Shown: one piece after another, positions 7,420 through 17,614 of the stretch | How positions within the stretch are numbered: position 1 is the first letter of the stretch | Layout of the letters: each line of letters opens with the position of its first letter | From: Klebsiella pneumoniae | GTDB taxonomy: Bacteria; Pseudomonadota; Gammaproteobacteria; Pseudomonadales; Pseudohongiellaceae | Reading direction: 5' to 3' | Assembly (NCBI GenBank): GCA_945869725.1 | Contig: CAMBPO010000035.1 | Location: forward strand, 1 to 27,682 | Length of the DNA stretch: 27,682 nucleotides | Made by a program: the position numbers and the translations under genes | Notes under the pieces: generated by a model | Told to the model about the DNA's origin: nothing | Databases searched by the model: none | The model's input: the letters and a program-made list of their open reading frames with translations, nothing else

Positions 7420-8529
7420 ATGAACAAAGCCCCAGAAAATACCCGAGTGATTGTAGGCATGTCCGGAGGTGTCGACTCATCCGTTGCTGCCTTGCTGCTG
7501 ATGCAACAGGGGTATCAGGTTGAAGGTCTGTTCATGAAAAACTGGGAAGAAGACGATGATACCAAGTACTGCACTGCGAGGGCTGATCTGGCAGATGCGC
7601 AATCAGTTAGCGACAGACTGGGTATCAGGCTTCACACGGCCAATTTTTCTGCCGAATACTGGGATGGTGTTTTTCAGCACTTTCTGGATGAATACCAGGC
7701 CGGTCGTACACCAAATCCGGACATTCTGTGCAACCGCGAGATCAAATTTAAAGCCTTTCTTGAGTATGCTCTTGCGCTGGGTGCTGACTGTATTGCCACC
7801 GGGCATTATGTGCGCCGCCAGCAGGATCAAGGGCAGACTTTGCTGCTTAAAGGCCTCGATCCCAATAAGGATCAGAGTTATTTTTTAAGTGCTGTCCATG
7901 AATCCTGCCTTGAACGAAGTCTTTTCCCGGTCGGTGATCTTGAAAAAACCCAGGTACGTGCAATCGCCAGCGCTGCAGGTTTGGTGACGTCGGGCAAAAA
8001 GGACAGTACGGGTATCTGTTTTATCGGAGAGCGTAAGTTCAGGGATTTTCTGCAACAATACCTTCCTGCACTGCCGGGTGATATTGAGTCTGTGGATGCT
8101 GAGTTGTTGGGCAGTCATCAGGGACTGATGTATCACACCTATGGTCAGCGTCAGGGATTGGGAATAGGCGGGCTGCGCAATCACTCCGAGGAGCCCTGGT
8201 ATGTGGTCGGCAAAGATCTGCACAGAAATGTGCTGATTGTCGCTCAAGGGAACGATCACCCCGCCCTCTTCTCTTCTGGGCTTATTGCCAGCCAATTGGC
8301 GTGGATAAACAATGAGATACCAGTTCTGCCGATGAGCTGTACGGCAAAAATCCGTTATCGGCAGCAGGATCAGGTATGCGAGGTGAGTCTGACGGATAAA
8401 AATAATCCGCATCAGGTCACGGTGATGTTTACATGTGCACAACGCGCTGTCACGCCAGGACAGGCGATTGTGTTTTATCAGGGAGAGGTATGTCTTGGGG
8501 GAGCGGTCATTGAACAATACATCCGGTGA
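7420..8529 (+). CDS. mnmA: tRNA-specific 2-thiouridylase MnmA
   Basis: MnmA thiolates position 2 of the wobble uridine in tRNA-Lys, -Glu and -Gln, taking sulfur through the Tus relay. At 369 residues it has the standard length. The ATP pyrophosphatase PP-loop is SGGVDSS at 15-21. The catalytic cysteine pair is C104 in [13 protein letters not shown] and C200 in [26 protein letters not shown] and DQSYFLSAV lie between them, and the C-terminal beta-barrel follows. The gene begins 24 bases after nudJ, and its 3' end overlaps the proposed start of hflD by 20 bases, indicating co-transcription and probably translational coupling. Confidence 0.98.
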   Translation: MNKAPENTRVIVGMSGGVDSSVAALLLMQQGYQVEGLFMKNWEEDDDTKYCTARADLADAQSVSDRLGIRLHTANFSAEYWDGVFQHFLDEYQAGRTPNPDILCNREIKFKAFLEYALALGADCIATGHYVRRQQDQGQTLLLKGLDPNKDQSYFLSAVHESCLERSLFPVGDLEKTQVRAIASAAGLVTSGKKDSTGICFIGERKFRDFLQQYLPALPGDIESVDAELLGSHQGLMYHTYGQRQGLGIGGLRNHSEEPWYVVGKDLHRNVLIVAQGNDHPALFSSGLIASQLAWINNEIPVLPMSCTAKIRYRQQDQVCEVSLTDKNNPHQVTVMFTCAQRAVTPGQAIVFYQGEVCLGGAVIEQYIR

Positions 8530-9181
8530 GTTTACAGATTGGGAATACCGCAATATTGCGCTGGCGGTGGTGACACAATGCGCTGTTCTGGTTCATGAGC
8601 TGGCCACCAACGGGCGCGCCTCCACAAACTGTATGCACGCGTGTCTCAAACCGGTTTATCAACTGAATGCCGATACCGTGGCCAGTTTGTATCCCTCGCC
8701 TGCTGAGTTCTCCCAAGGCATGCAAGTTCTCCAAAACAGCTTTGACAGCAAAGGCTTGCGAGATCATGCTGAAGTGGTGCGTTATATGCTGGGGATGTTG
8801 ATTCTGCAGCAGCATCTCAGTCGCAATCCAGCCATGATGTCAGAGATAGGCGCGCGTCTGCGCGACTTTGGACCAGAATACACCAGTGGTCTGGGTGATG
8901 CTGATGTGCTGTTGAAAGCGGATTGCAGGCGGCTCGCGCGGCTTTATCAGGATACGATCAGTCTTCTCAGCTACCGAATACATGTCGCCGGAAATCCTGA
9001 GCACCTGCGCAATCAGCAAGTTGCAGAGCAGATCCGTGCAGTATTGCTGGCGGGAATCCGTTCGGCAATGTTGTGGCATCAGTTAGGTGGCCGGCGTTGG
9101 CATTTGTTTTTTTATAAAAAGCACATTCGCCAGACCTTGAGTGATATCCGACGCAAACTGATCAGTGTCAGCACGCATTGA
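8510..9181 (+). CDS. hflD: High-frequency lysogenization protein HflD homologue
   Basis: HflD is a small helical, membrane-associated protein known in E. coli from its effect on phage lambda CII; its housekeeping role is not settled. The 223-residue protein has the family layout: an N-terminal helix ([21 protein letters not shown]), a [16 protein letters not shown] middle segment, and the signature [19 protein letters not shown] at about 176-194. I start it at TTG 8510, because a strong GGGGGAG lies seven bases upstream and no ATG or GTG in frame gives a sensible N-terminus. A GTG at 8435 would add 25 unlikely residues from inside mnmA. The position between mnmA and purB matches the E. coli order. 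Confidence 0.87.
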   Translation: MNNTSGEFTDWEYRNIALAVVTQCAVLVHELATNGRASTNCMHACLKPVYQLNADTVASLYPSPAEFSQGMQVLQNSFDSKGLRDHAEVVRYMLGMLILQQHLSRNPAMMSEIGARLRDFGPEYTSGLGDADVLLKADCRRLARLYQDTISLLSYRIHVAGNPEHLRNQQVAEQIRAVLLAGIRSAMLWHQLGGRRWHLFFYKKHIRQTLSDIRRKLISVSTH

Positions 9182-9206
9182 GCGTGGATTTCAAAACATC
9201 TTTTGA

Positions 9207-10589
<1,383 letters not shown>

Positions 10590-10643
10590 TCACGGATGCC
10601 TTGCCACGCTTTAACTGTTGTCAAACTGACTGAGGAATTCCCT

Positions 10644-11876
10644 GTGCTGGATTCAGTGTTACCCGAGAGCTTTGATGCGCACGTCTTTCTGCGTGACTAC
10701 TGGCAAAAGAAGCCTTTGCTGATCAAAGCAGGCGGTGTGTCGTTTCTGGATCTCATAGAGCCTGAAGAGCTGGCAGGACTGGCATGTGAAGACGGTGTTG
10801 AATCGCGTCTGGTGCAGGTAAATGCTGCGCAGGATACCTGGACGCTCAGACATGGCCCATTTACCGAGGAAGATTTTTTAACCTTGCCCGAGTCACATTA
10901 CAGTTTGCTGGTGCAGGCCGTCGATCAATGGGTGGATGATGTTGCTGCATTGCTTGCAGATTTTGCCTTTATTCCCTCCTGGCGCATCGACGATGTGATG
11001 ATCAGTTATGCGACCGATCAGGGTAATGTTGGGCCACACTTTGACTATTATGATGTGTTTCTGATTCAGGGTATGGGCCAAAAGCGCTGGCAGATCGGCG
11101 ATATCTGCAACAGCATGACTGAACGCAGCGAAAGCAGTGGCCTGCGGCTGTTGAAGAATTTTGTGGCGCGTGAGGAGTGGATTGTTAATCCGGGCGATAT
11201 TCTCTACATACCTCCCGGATATTCACACTATGGTGTTGCAATAGGCAACAGCATGACCTACTCCGTTGGTTTTCGTGCACCAGCCCATGCTGACATTCTC
11301 AGTGGGGTCCTTGATGACGCGCTGGACAGCCTGTCAGAAGATCGGCGATTTTCTGATGCAATTGCCCGGCTGCCACAGCATCCCGGCGAGATCACTGCCG
11401 ATGTGGTTGAGCACCTGCAAGACATCATCCGCGAGCAGATGCTGGATACTCAGCGCATTAGGCAATGGTTTGGGCGCACCATGACGACACCCAAGTATCC
11501 GTTGCAGGATGATGCCGGAGATCATGCAGCCCATGAACATGGGGAAGATTGTGACCATTACCACGATGATGAAGAGGAGCAGCTGTTTATTGAGAGCGTG
11601 GTGGATTTGCAGAAGGCAGTCAACAAAGGCGCGGGTGTCTACAAGGTGCCCGGCGCCCGCATCGCCTACGCGTTGGCTGAGGGCAAAGCTGAACTGTATG
11701 CTGACGGCGAGTGCCATGTGTGTGATTCCCGCCTGCTAAGCTTGTTACAGGCTCTGAGCACCTCGGGCAAAGTTGATGAAATTGACAGAGTTGTCATCGC
11801 CGCCGCAATCAAAGATGAAGAGGCTTCCGCACTGTTACTGTCGTTGTATGACGGCGGCAGTCTGGTTGTAGGTTAA
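10644..11876 (+). CDS. roxA: 50S ribosomal protein L16 3-hydroxylase (JmjC oxygenase)
   Basis: This is a YcfD/RoxA-type ribosomal oxygenase, an Fe(II)- and 2-oxoglutarate-dependent JmjC enzyme that hydroxylates an arginine of ribosomal protein L16. Iron ligands are visible as H132-x-D134 (GPHFDYYDVF) and H195 (PPGYSHYG), with the DWRIDD-like SWRIDDVMISY and SVGFRAP motifs around them. I start at GTG 10644, because GAGGAA sits six bases upstream and this leads straight into the cupin N-terminus (VLPESF...RDYWQKKPLLIK). ATG 10596 in the same frame has no ribosome site. The protein is 410 residues against about 373 in E. coli. Part of the difference is a His/Asp/Glu-rich stretch at 289-313 in the C-terminal half. 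purB lies upstream. Confidence 0.92.
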   Translation: MLDSVLPESFDAHVFLRDYWQKKPLLIKAGGVSFLDLIEPEELAGLACEDGVESRLVQVNAAQDTWTLRHGPFTEEDFLTLPESHYSLLVQAVDQWVDDVAALLADFAFIPSWRIDDVMISYATDQGNVGPHFDYYDVFLIQGMGQKRWQIGDICNSMTERSESSGLRLLKNFVAREEWIVNPGDILYIPPGYSHYGVAIGNSMTYSVGFRAPAHADILSGVLDDALDSLSEDRRFSDAIARLPQHPGEITADVVEHLQDIIREQMLDTQRIRQWFGRTMTTPKYPLQDDAGDHAAHEHGEDCDHYHDDEEEQLFIESVVDLQKAVNKGAGVYKVPGARIAYALAEGKAELYADGECHVCDSRLLSLLQALSTSGKVDEIDRVVIAAAIKDEEASALLLSLYDGGSLVVG

Positions 11877-11898
11877 GCGTTGGGGATTCGGGTGATTT

Positions 11899-12711
11899 AT
11901 GTTTTTAAAGCGTAATGGGGTTTGTTTGATACAGGCATTTAGAAGATTGCACATCAGTGTGCATGCTCTGTTGACTGCGTTGTTTGCTGTGTTGATAGTT
12001 GGTGCCGGCAGCACTGCTTATGCCCAGGCTGACAGCGAAACTCAGGCAGATGCTGGCTCAGAACGCGCTGCCATTGAGATCATCACCATTCAGAATCGGG
12101 ATCCAGCATTTGTGCGGACAGCCGTTGTTTCCGCCCTTGATCCTCGCGGCAGTATCGCGCAGGTGGATAACAAACTGATCGTTGCGACCACTGCCACCAA
12201 TTTACAGCAGTTAAAGGAATTGATTGAGCTAAGTGATCTGCCGGCGCGGCGGCTGATAGTCAGCGTTGATTTTGATCATTCAATCCCTGCATCCAGTGTC
12301 TTTAATGTGGTCAGTGCAGCGCAGCAAAGTGTGCAGGCGATTGAAGGCGATACCGTTTCATTCAGCGCTGGTGACACATCTGCAGGGGTTCCACAGTTAA
12401 TGCTGACCGCAATTGTTCAAGAAAATCTTGCGGATGCAGACATTGTTATCAGCAACGTGCCCGGATTTACCGGCCTGCATCGCATACAGCTGACTCTGGG
12501 TGAGTGGTACATTATCAATCCGGCAGAATCGCCTGAGGAGCAGGCGCAGGCGCAGGCGCAACAAGAGGCAGCGATGCCAGAGATTACGCAACAGACTGTA
12601 CCTGATCCGTTAGCCCCTGTTGTTGCAGAGCTGCCACCGGACATGGTTGCGGCAGTCATTGAACCATCACGACAGGCACAGATTGCGGTTCGGGTGGATG
12701 TATTACCCTGA
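11899..12711 (+). CDS. Exported protein with a secretin-N (NolW)-like domain
   Basis: I do not recognise this 270-residue protein as a named family member. It has a signal peptide: a basic start, a hydrophobic run at about 20-38, and a likely cleavage after STAYA (residue 42). Residues about 58-123 follow the pattern of secretin N-domains (NolW fold): I-I-x-I-Q-N-x-D, a short gap, G-S-I-A-x-V-D-N-K-L-I-V, then L-K-E-L-I-E-L-S-D-L-P-A-R-R-L-I-V. No secretin barrel follows, so it is not an outer-membrane channel itself. The C-terminal third is Gln/Ala- and Pro-rich, with a QAQAQAQ run at 215-221. The TGA overlaps the pabB ATG by one base. A soluble periplasmic role is an inference. Confidence 0.75.
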   Translation: MFLKRNGVCLIQAFRRLHISVHALLTALFAVLIVGAGSTAYAQADSETQADAGSERAAIEIITIQNRDPAFVRTAVVSALDPRGSIAQVDNKLIVATTATNLQQLKELIELSDLPARRLIVSVDFDHSIPASSVFNVVSAAQQSVQAIEGDTVSFSAGDTSAGVPQLMLTAIVQENLADADIVISNVPGFTGLHRIQLTLGEWYIINPAESPEEQAQAQAQQEAAMPEITQQTVPDPLAPVVAELPPDMVAAVIEPSRQAQIAVRVDVLP

Positions 12712-14078
12712 TGCCCCCCATCCTGTTGCAGACCTTGCCCTATCACCGCGACAGCGCTGAGTGGATAGGCCGTTTATCTGTGCTGACCGGCTGTATCTGC
12801 CTTGAAAGCGGATTAACTGCTCAGAAAGAAGCCCGATTCGATATTCTGACAGCACTGCCCACCGCTCAGGTGCGTGTCATGGCTGAGTCTGGTGCCGAAG
12901 GTGGTGCGTTTGTCCGCGCGCAACAACTCCTTGATACTCATCGGTTACCATCAAATCGGGACGGTGTTCTCGAACATCTTCGTCATCTGCCATTCAGTGG
13001 CGGGTTGCTGGGTTACTTCGGATATGAGGCCGCTGAGATTGCACCAAAACCTTCAGATAACAATGGCAAAAACCCGCTGAACAGCATGCCGCTCGCGGTG
13101 TTTGGTATATACGACTGGGCCATTATTGTTGACCATCAGCGTTGCAGCACAGAGTTTTTCATGTTGCCCCAATGCCCTGCTGAGATTCGGGATCACGTTC
13201 TTCAGTGGCTCGCCGCAGCGCCTGACTATGTCCGTGAACAGGGTGTTGTCGCCTTGGAAACCAGCTTCCAGCCACTGATCGATCGGGATCAGTACGCGCA
13301 CGCGTTTGAGCGTCTGCATCAATGGATACTGGCTGGCGACTGCTATCAGACTAACCTGGCGATACCTTTCACAGCAGCCTTTAAGGGCAAGGCACACGAT
13401 GTTTACCAGCGGTTGCGACAACAAAGCCAGAGTCCGTTTTCTGCCTATCTGGATGCGGGTGATTTCCAGATACTCAGTGTCTCGCCGGAACGCTTTTTGT
13501 CAGTAAACGAGGGGCGCGTGTTCACCCAACCCATTAAAGGAACCCGCAAACGTCTGGCTGATCCTCTGCTGGACAAGGCTATTCAGCAGGATTTGTTAGA
13601 CAGCGAGAAAGACCGCGCAGAAAATCTGATGATTGTCGATTTACTGCGCAATGACCTTGGACGAGTGAGCGTTACCGGCTCAGTAAAAACCGAGTCGTTG
13701 TTTAAACTGCATAGTTTCACGCATGTGCACCATTTGATCAGCACCGTCAGTGCACAGTTGCCGGTAGAGACCAGTCCGCTGAGTGTTATGCAAAGCTGTT
13801 TTCCGGGAGGTTCAATTACGGGTGCACCAAAAATCAGGGCGATGCAGATTATTGCGCAACTTGAAACAGTCCCGAGAACTGTCTACTGCGGCAGCATTTT
13901 TTACTGCGACTATCTGCATCGGATGGATAGCAGCATCCTCATCCGTACCCTGCTCAGCACTCAGCAGCAGCTGTTTTGTTGGGGCGGCAGTGGCGTGGTG
14001 GCAGATTCGGTGATGGCGCAGGAGTACCAGGAATGTCTGGATAAAGTCTCCGCGCTCATGAACCTGCCACTGGCCTGA
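12711..14078 (+). CDS. pabB: Aminodeoxychorismate synthase component I
   Basis: PabB, with the glutaminase PabA, converts chorismate into 4-amino-4-deoxychorismate for folate synthesis. The 455-residue protein is a full chorismate-binding enzyme. PIKGT at 274-278, with K276, is the PabB form of the motif that is PIAGT in anthranilate synthase TrpE, so this supports PabB over TrpE. Other signatures are DSEKDRAENLMIVDLLRNDLGRV (about 298-319), HHLISTVSA and the PGGSITGAPKIRAM block from 365. Start ATG overlaps the stop of the preceding exported-protein gene as TGATG, so translation is probably coupled. It converges on thrH with 12 bases between the stops. pabA is not present nearby. Confidence 0.95.
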   Translation: MPPILLQTLPYHRDSAEWIGRLSVLTGCICLESGLTAQKEARFDILTALPTAQVRVMAESGAEGGAFVRAQQLLDTHRLPSNRDGVLEHLRHLPFSGGLLGYFGYEAAEIAPKPSDNNGKNPLNSMPLAVFGIYDWAIIVDHQRCSTEFFMLPQCPAEIRDHVLQWLAAAPDYVREQGVVALETSFQPLIDRDQYAHAFERLHQWILAGDCYQTNLAIPFTAAFKGKAHDVYQRLRQQSQSPFSAYLDAGDFQILSVSPERFLSVNEGRVFTQPIKGTRKRLADPLLDKAIQQDLLDSEKDRAENLMIVDLLRNDLGRVSVTGSVKTESLFKLHSFTHVHHLISTVSAQLPVETSPLSVMQSCFPGGSITGAPKIRAMQIIAQLETVPRTVYCGSIFYCDYLHRMDSSILIRTLLSTQQQLFCWGGSGVVADSVMAQEYQECLDKVSALMNLPLA

Positions 14079-14090
14079 CCTGGCCCGCTG

Positions 14091-14708
14091 TCAGAACGTC
14101 AGTTCGCGATTGCTGGCCTTGAGAAACTCGCGTTTCAGATCATCATACTCATGCACCGCCGGAAATTGCGGGAATTCTCTGATCACGTTATCCGGCGCAC
14201 GAAACAGAATACCTGCCTCGGCTTCTGCCAGCATGGTGGTGTCGTTGTAAGAGTCACCCGCGGCAATACATCGGTAATTCAGACTGTGAAAGGCCTTTAC
14301 TGACTGGCGCTTGGGGTCTTTCTGACGCAGGTGGTAATTGACAATCATACCCTTATCATCAGATTCCAAGCGATGACACAGTAGCGTCGGAAAACCCAGT
14401 TGGCGCATCAGTGGTTGAGCAAACTCGTAGTAAGTGTCGGACAGGATTACCACCTGAAAACGCTCGCGCAGCCAATCCACAAACTCGCGCGCACCCGGCA
14501 TTGGCGCCATGCCAGCTATCACTGCTTGTATGTCGGGCAAACCCAGACCATGCTCGCGCAAAATGCGCAGGCGCTGCTGCATTAGCACGTCATAGTCGGG
14601 GATGTCACGTGTAGTGGCCCGCAGTTCTTTAATTCCCGTGCGATCGGAAAAATCTATCCAGATTTCCGGCACCAATACTCCCTCAAGATCAAGACAGGCA
14701 ATTTCCAC
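14091..14708 (-). CDS. thrH: Phosphoserine phosphatase / homoserine phosphotransferase ThrH
   Basis: ThrH is a HAD-superfamily enzyme, known from Pseudomonas aeruginosa, that hydrolyses phosphoserine and can transfer its phosphate to homoserine. Motif I is LDLEG, with D7 as nucleophile and E9 in place of the usual second aspartate, as in known ThrH. Motif II is ILSDT and motif IV is AAGDSYNDTTML. IPDYDVLMQQRLRIL and the ending EYDDLKREFLKAS are characteristic. I start at GTG 14706-14708, which gives 205 residues and the VEIACLDLEG N-terminus; AGGGG lies about nine bases upstream. The frame extends further to 14789, but those residues fit nothing. It is divergent from cysH. Confidence 0.93.
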   Translation of the reverse strand: MEIACLDLEGVLVPEIWIDFSDRTGIKELRATTRDIPDYDVLMQQRLRILREHGLGLPDIQAVIAGMAPMPGAREFVDWLRERFQVVILSDTYYEFAQPLMRQLGFPTLLCHRLESDDKGMIVNYHLRQKDPKRQSVKAFHSLNYRCIAAGDSYNDTTMLAEAEAGILFRAPDNVIREFPQFPAVHEYDDLKREFLKASNRELTF

Positions 14709-14751
14709 GCAATTTCCCCTCAGCATTAACAGAATTAAACAAAGCCGCGAT

Positions 14752-14779
14752 TTTATAGTGCCGCAGTTGTGCTTGCCAG
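14752..14779 (-). promoter_or_regulatory. Candidate thrH promoter
   Basis: On the minus strand CTGGCA (14779-14774) and TATAAA (14757-14752) are 16 bases apart, four and five of six matches to sigma-70. The -35 box lies inside a perfect inverted repeat, GTGCT-TGCC-AGCAC (14769-14782), which could be a regulator site. Transcription would start about 40 bases before the GTG start of thrH. Confidence 0.4.
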
Positions 14780-14885
14780 CACGAACCACACGGAATCTCT
14801 CAAGACCTTAAAGGCCTCAATCGCCGCAAACCGGCAGCTTGTTGTAAGATGCGACATTCTTGCTAACCAGCATCAGGGATACATC

Positions 14886-15617
14886 ATGATCAATGCCGCC
14901 AACATCGCTGAGATGAATGACAAATTTCAATCAATGCAGCCGCGTGAAATTCTTGCAGAGGTGTTTTCCGTGTTTCCGCAGGCCGCGGTATCTTTCAGCG
15001 GCGCAGAAGACGTGGCGTTGGTGGTGATGGCTAAGAAACTGAACCCTGCAGTCCGTGTATTCACGCTGGATACTGGCCGCCTGCACCCGGAAACGTACCG
15101 CTTTATTGAGCAGGTACGCGAACAGTACAGTCTCAAGATTGAGTTTTTATATCCGGACACAACTGCGGTGCAGGCACTCACAGGGGAAAAAGGTCTTTAC
15201 AGCTTTTATCGGGATGGGCACGAGCAGTGTTGTGGCATCCGCAAAACGGAACCACTGCGCCGTAAACTGGCCGATGTTGATGCGTGGATTACCGGGCAGC
15301 GCCGTGACCAGAGCCCAACACGCGCACAAGTGCCTGTGGCGCAGGTTGACTCGGTGTTTGCTGCACAAGGTCGTAGCCTGTTGAAGTTTAATCCGCTGGC
15401 GAACTGGAGTTCACAACAGGTTTGGGAATACATCAGGATGTTTGAACTGCCCTACAACGCCTTGCATGATCGCGGCTTCACCAGTATCGGTTGTGAACCC
15501 TGCACCAGGGCGATTGGCCCCAATCAGCATGAGCGAGAGGGTCGCTGGTGGTGGGAAGAAGCAACCGCCAAAGAGTGTGGGCTGCACAAAATAAACATCA
15601 ATCGCCTAGCTGACTAG
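14886..15617 (+). CDS. cysH: Adenylylsulfate (APS) reductase, 4Fe-4S type CysH
   Basis: CysH reduces activated sulfate to sulfite with thioredoxin. This 243-residue protein has C115-C116 (QCCGIRK) and C203-C206 (GCEPCTR), the cysteines that bind the [4Fe-4S] cluster of APS reductases, so APS rather than PAPS is the likely substrate and AMP a product. The catalytic cysteine is C231 in [16 protein letters not shown] (the PP-loop-like segment), [12 protein letters not shown] and [11 protein letters not shown] complete the fold. I start at ATG 14886, with AGGGA seven bases upstream; the frame is open from 14769 but that region is promoter DNA shared with thrH. It converges on cysB, its expected activator. 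trxB at the window start encodes the reductase of its electron donor's cycle. Confidence 0.95.
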   Translation: MINAANIAEMNDKFQSMQPREILAEVFSVFPQAAVSFSGAEDVALVVMAKKLNPAVRVFTLDTGRLHPETYRFIEQVREQYSLKIEFLYPDTTAVQALTGEKGLYSFYRDGHEQCCGIRKTEPLRRKLADVDAWITGQRRDQSPTRAQVPVAQVDSVFAAQGRSLLKFNPLANWSSQQVWEYIRMFELPYNALHDRGFTSIGCEPCTRAIGPNQHEREGRWWWEEATAKECGLHKININRLAD

Positions 15618-15639
15618 AGTTTCAGAAGCCTGTGAAAGG

Positions 15640-16614
15640 TCAGCGTCGGGGCAACACAACATCCTTGAAAAGCTCATCAACGTCTGACTGTGTCTGACAC
15701 ATCAATACTTTTTCCACGGTGTGCCGATCAAGGTGATCGGCAAACATATGTATAAAGTCCAGCATATAAGCACGTAGCATGCTGCCTTTGCGGAATCCGA
15801 TGCGGGTTATGCTGTCCTCAAACAAGTGACTGGCATCAATTGCAATCAGATCAGTATCCTTGGTTGAGTCATATGCCATGTGCGCCACGATACCAATCCC
15901 CAGACCCAGCCGCACATAGGTTTTGATAACATCGGCGTCTGCGGCGGTAAACACAACTTTGGGTTTCAAGCCGAGCTTTTCGAAGGCATCGTCCAGTCGT
16001 GCGCGTCCCGTAAAACCCGGTACGTAAGTGACCAGCGGATACTGAGCCAGTTCTTCCAGTGTCACATTTTGCCTTGCAGCCAACTCATGGTTTTGCGGCA
16101 CCAGCACTGCCCTGTTCCATCGGTAACACGGCATCATCATCAGATCGCTGAACAGTTCCATAGCTTCGGTTGCGATCGCAAAATCCGCAGTGCCTTTGGC
16201 GGCAATCTCGGCAATCTGGTAAGGAGTACCCTGATGTAGTTGCAGCGAGACATCTGGATAGGCATCGATAAAACGACGAATCACCGGAGGCAAAACATAG
16301 CGGCTCTGCGTATGCGTGGTGGCGATCGCCAGGCTGCCGGTACGCTCATCACTGTAGTCAGCCGCCAGTTTCAACAGGTTTTCTGATTGCTGCAAAACAA
16401 GTATGGCTTGCTCGACTATAGCTTTACCTGCCGGCGTCATCCCGCTGAGATGTTTACCATTTCTGACAAATATGCCGATGCCGAGTTCAGACTCCAGTGC
16501 CAATATCTGTTTGCTGACACCCGACTGCGAGGTATGCAGTCGCAAAGAGGCCGCCGACACGTTCAGGCCTTGGTTGACGACTTCACAGATGTATCGAAGC
16601 TGTTGCAGTTTCAT
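15640..16614 (-). CDS. cysB: LysR-type regulator CysB
   Basis: CysB activates sulfate assimilation genes in response to O-acetylserine or N-acetylserine and is countered by sulfide or thiosulfate. The protein has 324 residues, exactly the E. coli length. It opens MKLQQLRYICEVVNQGLNVSAASLRLHTSQSGVSKQI, the winged helix-turn-helix, with the CysB effector domain from about 90 onward (ATTHTQSRYVLPPVI, FAIATEA, YPLVTYVPGFTGR, GLGIGIVAHMAYD). The gene lies five bases downstream of the 5'-nucleotidase, so it is probably transcribed from that gene's promoter. It is convergent with cysH, a typical CysB target. No separate cysB promoter was sought inside the nucleotidase gene. Confidence 0.97.
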   Translation of the reverse strand: MKLQQLRYICEVVNQGLNVSAASLRLHTSQSGVSKQILALESELGIGIFVRNGKHLSGMTPAGKAIVEQAILVLQQSENLLKLAADYSDERTGSLAIATTHTQSRYVLPPVIRRFIDAYPDVSLQLHQGTPYQIAEIAAKGTADFAIATEAMELFSDLMMMPCYRWNRAVLVPQNHELAARQNVTLEELAQYPLVTYVPGFTGRARLDDAFEKLGLKPKVVFTAADADVIKTYVRLGLGIGIVAHMAYDSTKDTDLIAIDASHLFEDSITRIGFRKGSMLRAYMLDFIHMFADHLDRHTVEKVLMCQTQSDVDELFKDVVLPRR

Positions 16615-16619
16615 GGCTG

Positions 16620-17564
16620 TTAAACGCCTTTAGGGATCAGGTTGGGTTCGTTGGCAACACCGTGTGGAACGTGACCGGTGGCCACATGCTGGCGCGCAGA
16701 GTCACAATGGCCCTGTTGATCATCAAAAAACACATCAGCATCATAGGCTTTCAGGAACACTCCTTTTTCCATGCCCCCCAGAAATAGGGATTCATCAATT
16801 CTGATGTTCCAGGCGCGCAGTGTTCTGACCACTCTTTCGTGCGCGGGCGCTGAACGTGCGGTCACCAGGCAGGTTCTGATAGGCGACTCACCCGGTGCAA
16901 AGGCCAGTTGCAGCTGTTGCAGCGCCGCCAGGAACGGTTTGAAGGGGCCGCCGGAGAGCGGTTGATTGGCCGCCAATTTTTCATTCAACGCAAACGCTTC
17001 GAGGCCCTGAGTCTTATAAATTCTTTCCGATTCATCTGAAAACAACACAGCATCCCCATCAAACGCAAATCTGAGCGCGTCATCACGCCCGGTGTTGCCC
17101 GCAGACGGCAGAATAGTCGCAGCAGCCACACCCTGCTCCAATGCCTGCCGGACATCGGATCCATCCAGTGACAGGAACAAATGACTGTTAAACGCAGAGA
17201 TATAGCGATATGGGCTCTGCCCGCCTGAGAATGCCGCCCGGGTAATCCCCAGTTTGTAGTGCTCAATGGAATTGAAGACACGCAAGCCGGTGTCGGCACT
17301 GTTTCTGGATAGCAGGATTACCTCAACACGTTGCGAATTTAGTAACACATTGAGATGCAGAAGTTTTTTGACCAAATTAAATGCGCCACCAGGTTGCAGG
17401 GGTTCGTTTTCATGCGCTATCTGGTACTGCTGATAAGCATCCAGGCCTTGATCTTCAAAAATCTGGTGACTTTCTGTCAGATCAAACAAAGCCCTTGATG
17501 AAATGGCAATCACTAGTTTCTGGGGCTTTTGATCAGTTGAAAGGGGTGTCTTTATGTTGGTCAT
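16620..17564 (-). CDS. Cytosolic 5'-nucleotidase (type I family)
   Basis: The protein fits the bacterial branch of the cytosolic 5'-nucleotidase I family, HAD-fold enzymes that hydrolyse nucleoside monophosphates such as AMP. Visible motifs are LVIAISSRALFDL near the start, then QIFEDQGLDAYQQYQ, VILLSRNSADTGLRVFNSIEHY, the FSGGQSPYRYI segment, CLVTARSAPAHERVVRTL, and a metal-site-like ADVFFDDQQGHC near the end. Two starts are possible: ATG 17573 and ATG 17564. I choose 17564 (314 residues) because AGGA sits nine bases upstream of it but directly abuts the other. It ends five bases before cysB and is probably its operon partner. Divergent patatin starts 50 bases away. Substrate preference is not readable. 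Confidence 0.85.
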   Translation of the reverse strand: MTNIKTPLSTDQKPQKLVIAISSRALFDLTESHQIFEDQGLDAYQQYQIAHENEPLQPGGAFNLVKKLLHLNVLLNSQRVEVILLSRNSADTGLRVFNSIEHYKLGITRAAFSGGQSPYRYISAFNSHLFLSLDGSDVRQALEQGVAAATILPSAGNTGRDDALRFAFDGDAVLFSDESERIYKTQGLEAFALNEKLAANQPLSGGPFKPFLAALQQLQLAFAPGESPIRTCLVTARSAPAHERVVRTLRAWNIRIDESLFLGGMEKGVFLKAYDADVFFDDQQGHCDSARQHVATGHVPHGVANEPNLIPKGV

Positions 17565-17614
17565 ATCAGGCATTCCTGTAAACTGGCAGCCAGCCAGAAC
17601 TCACGGGTACAACA

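Noticed and set aside
7885..8553. Long open frame (222 codons) opposite mnmA
   Set aside because: It lies entirely antisense to a clear mnmA/hflD junction and its translation shows no recognisable domain; it is a shadow of the real gene.
14075..14094. CTGAC/GTCAG hairpin between the pabB and thrH ends
   Set aside because: Five base pairs with a ten-base loop and no T-tract; too weak to call a terminator.
14709..14885. N-terminal extensions of thrH and cysH into their shared upstream region
   Set aside because: Both frames are open, but the extra residues match no family sequence and good ribosome sites precede the shorter starts.
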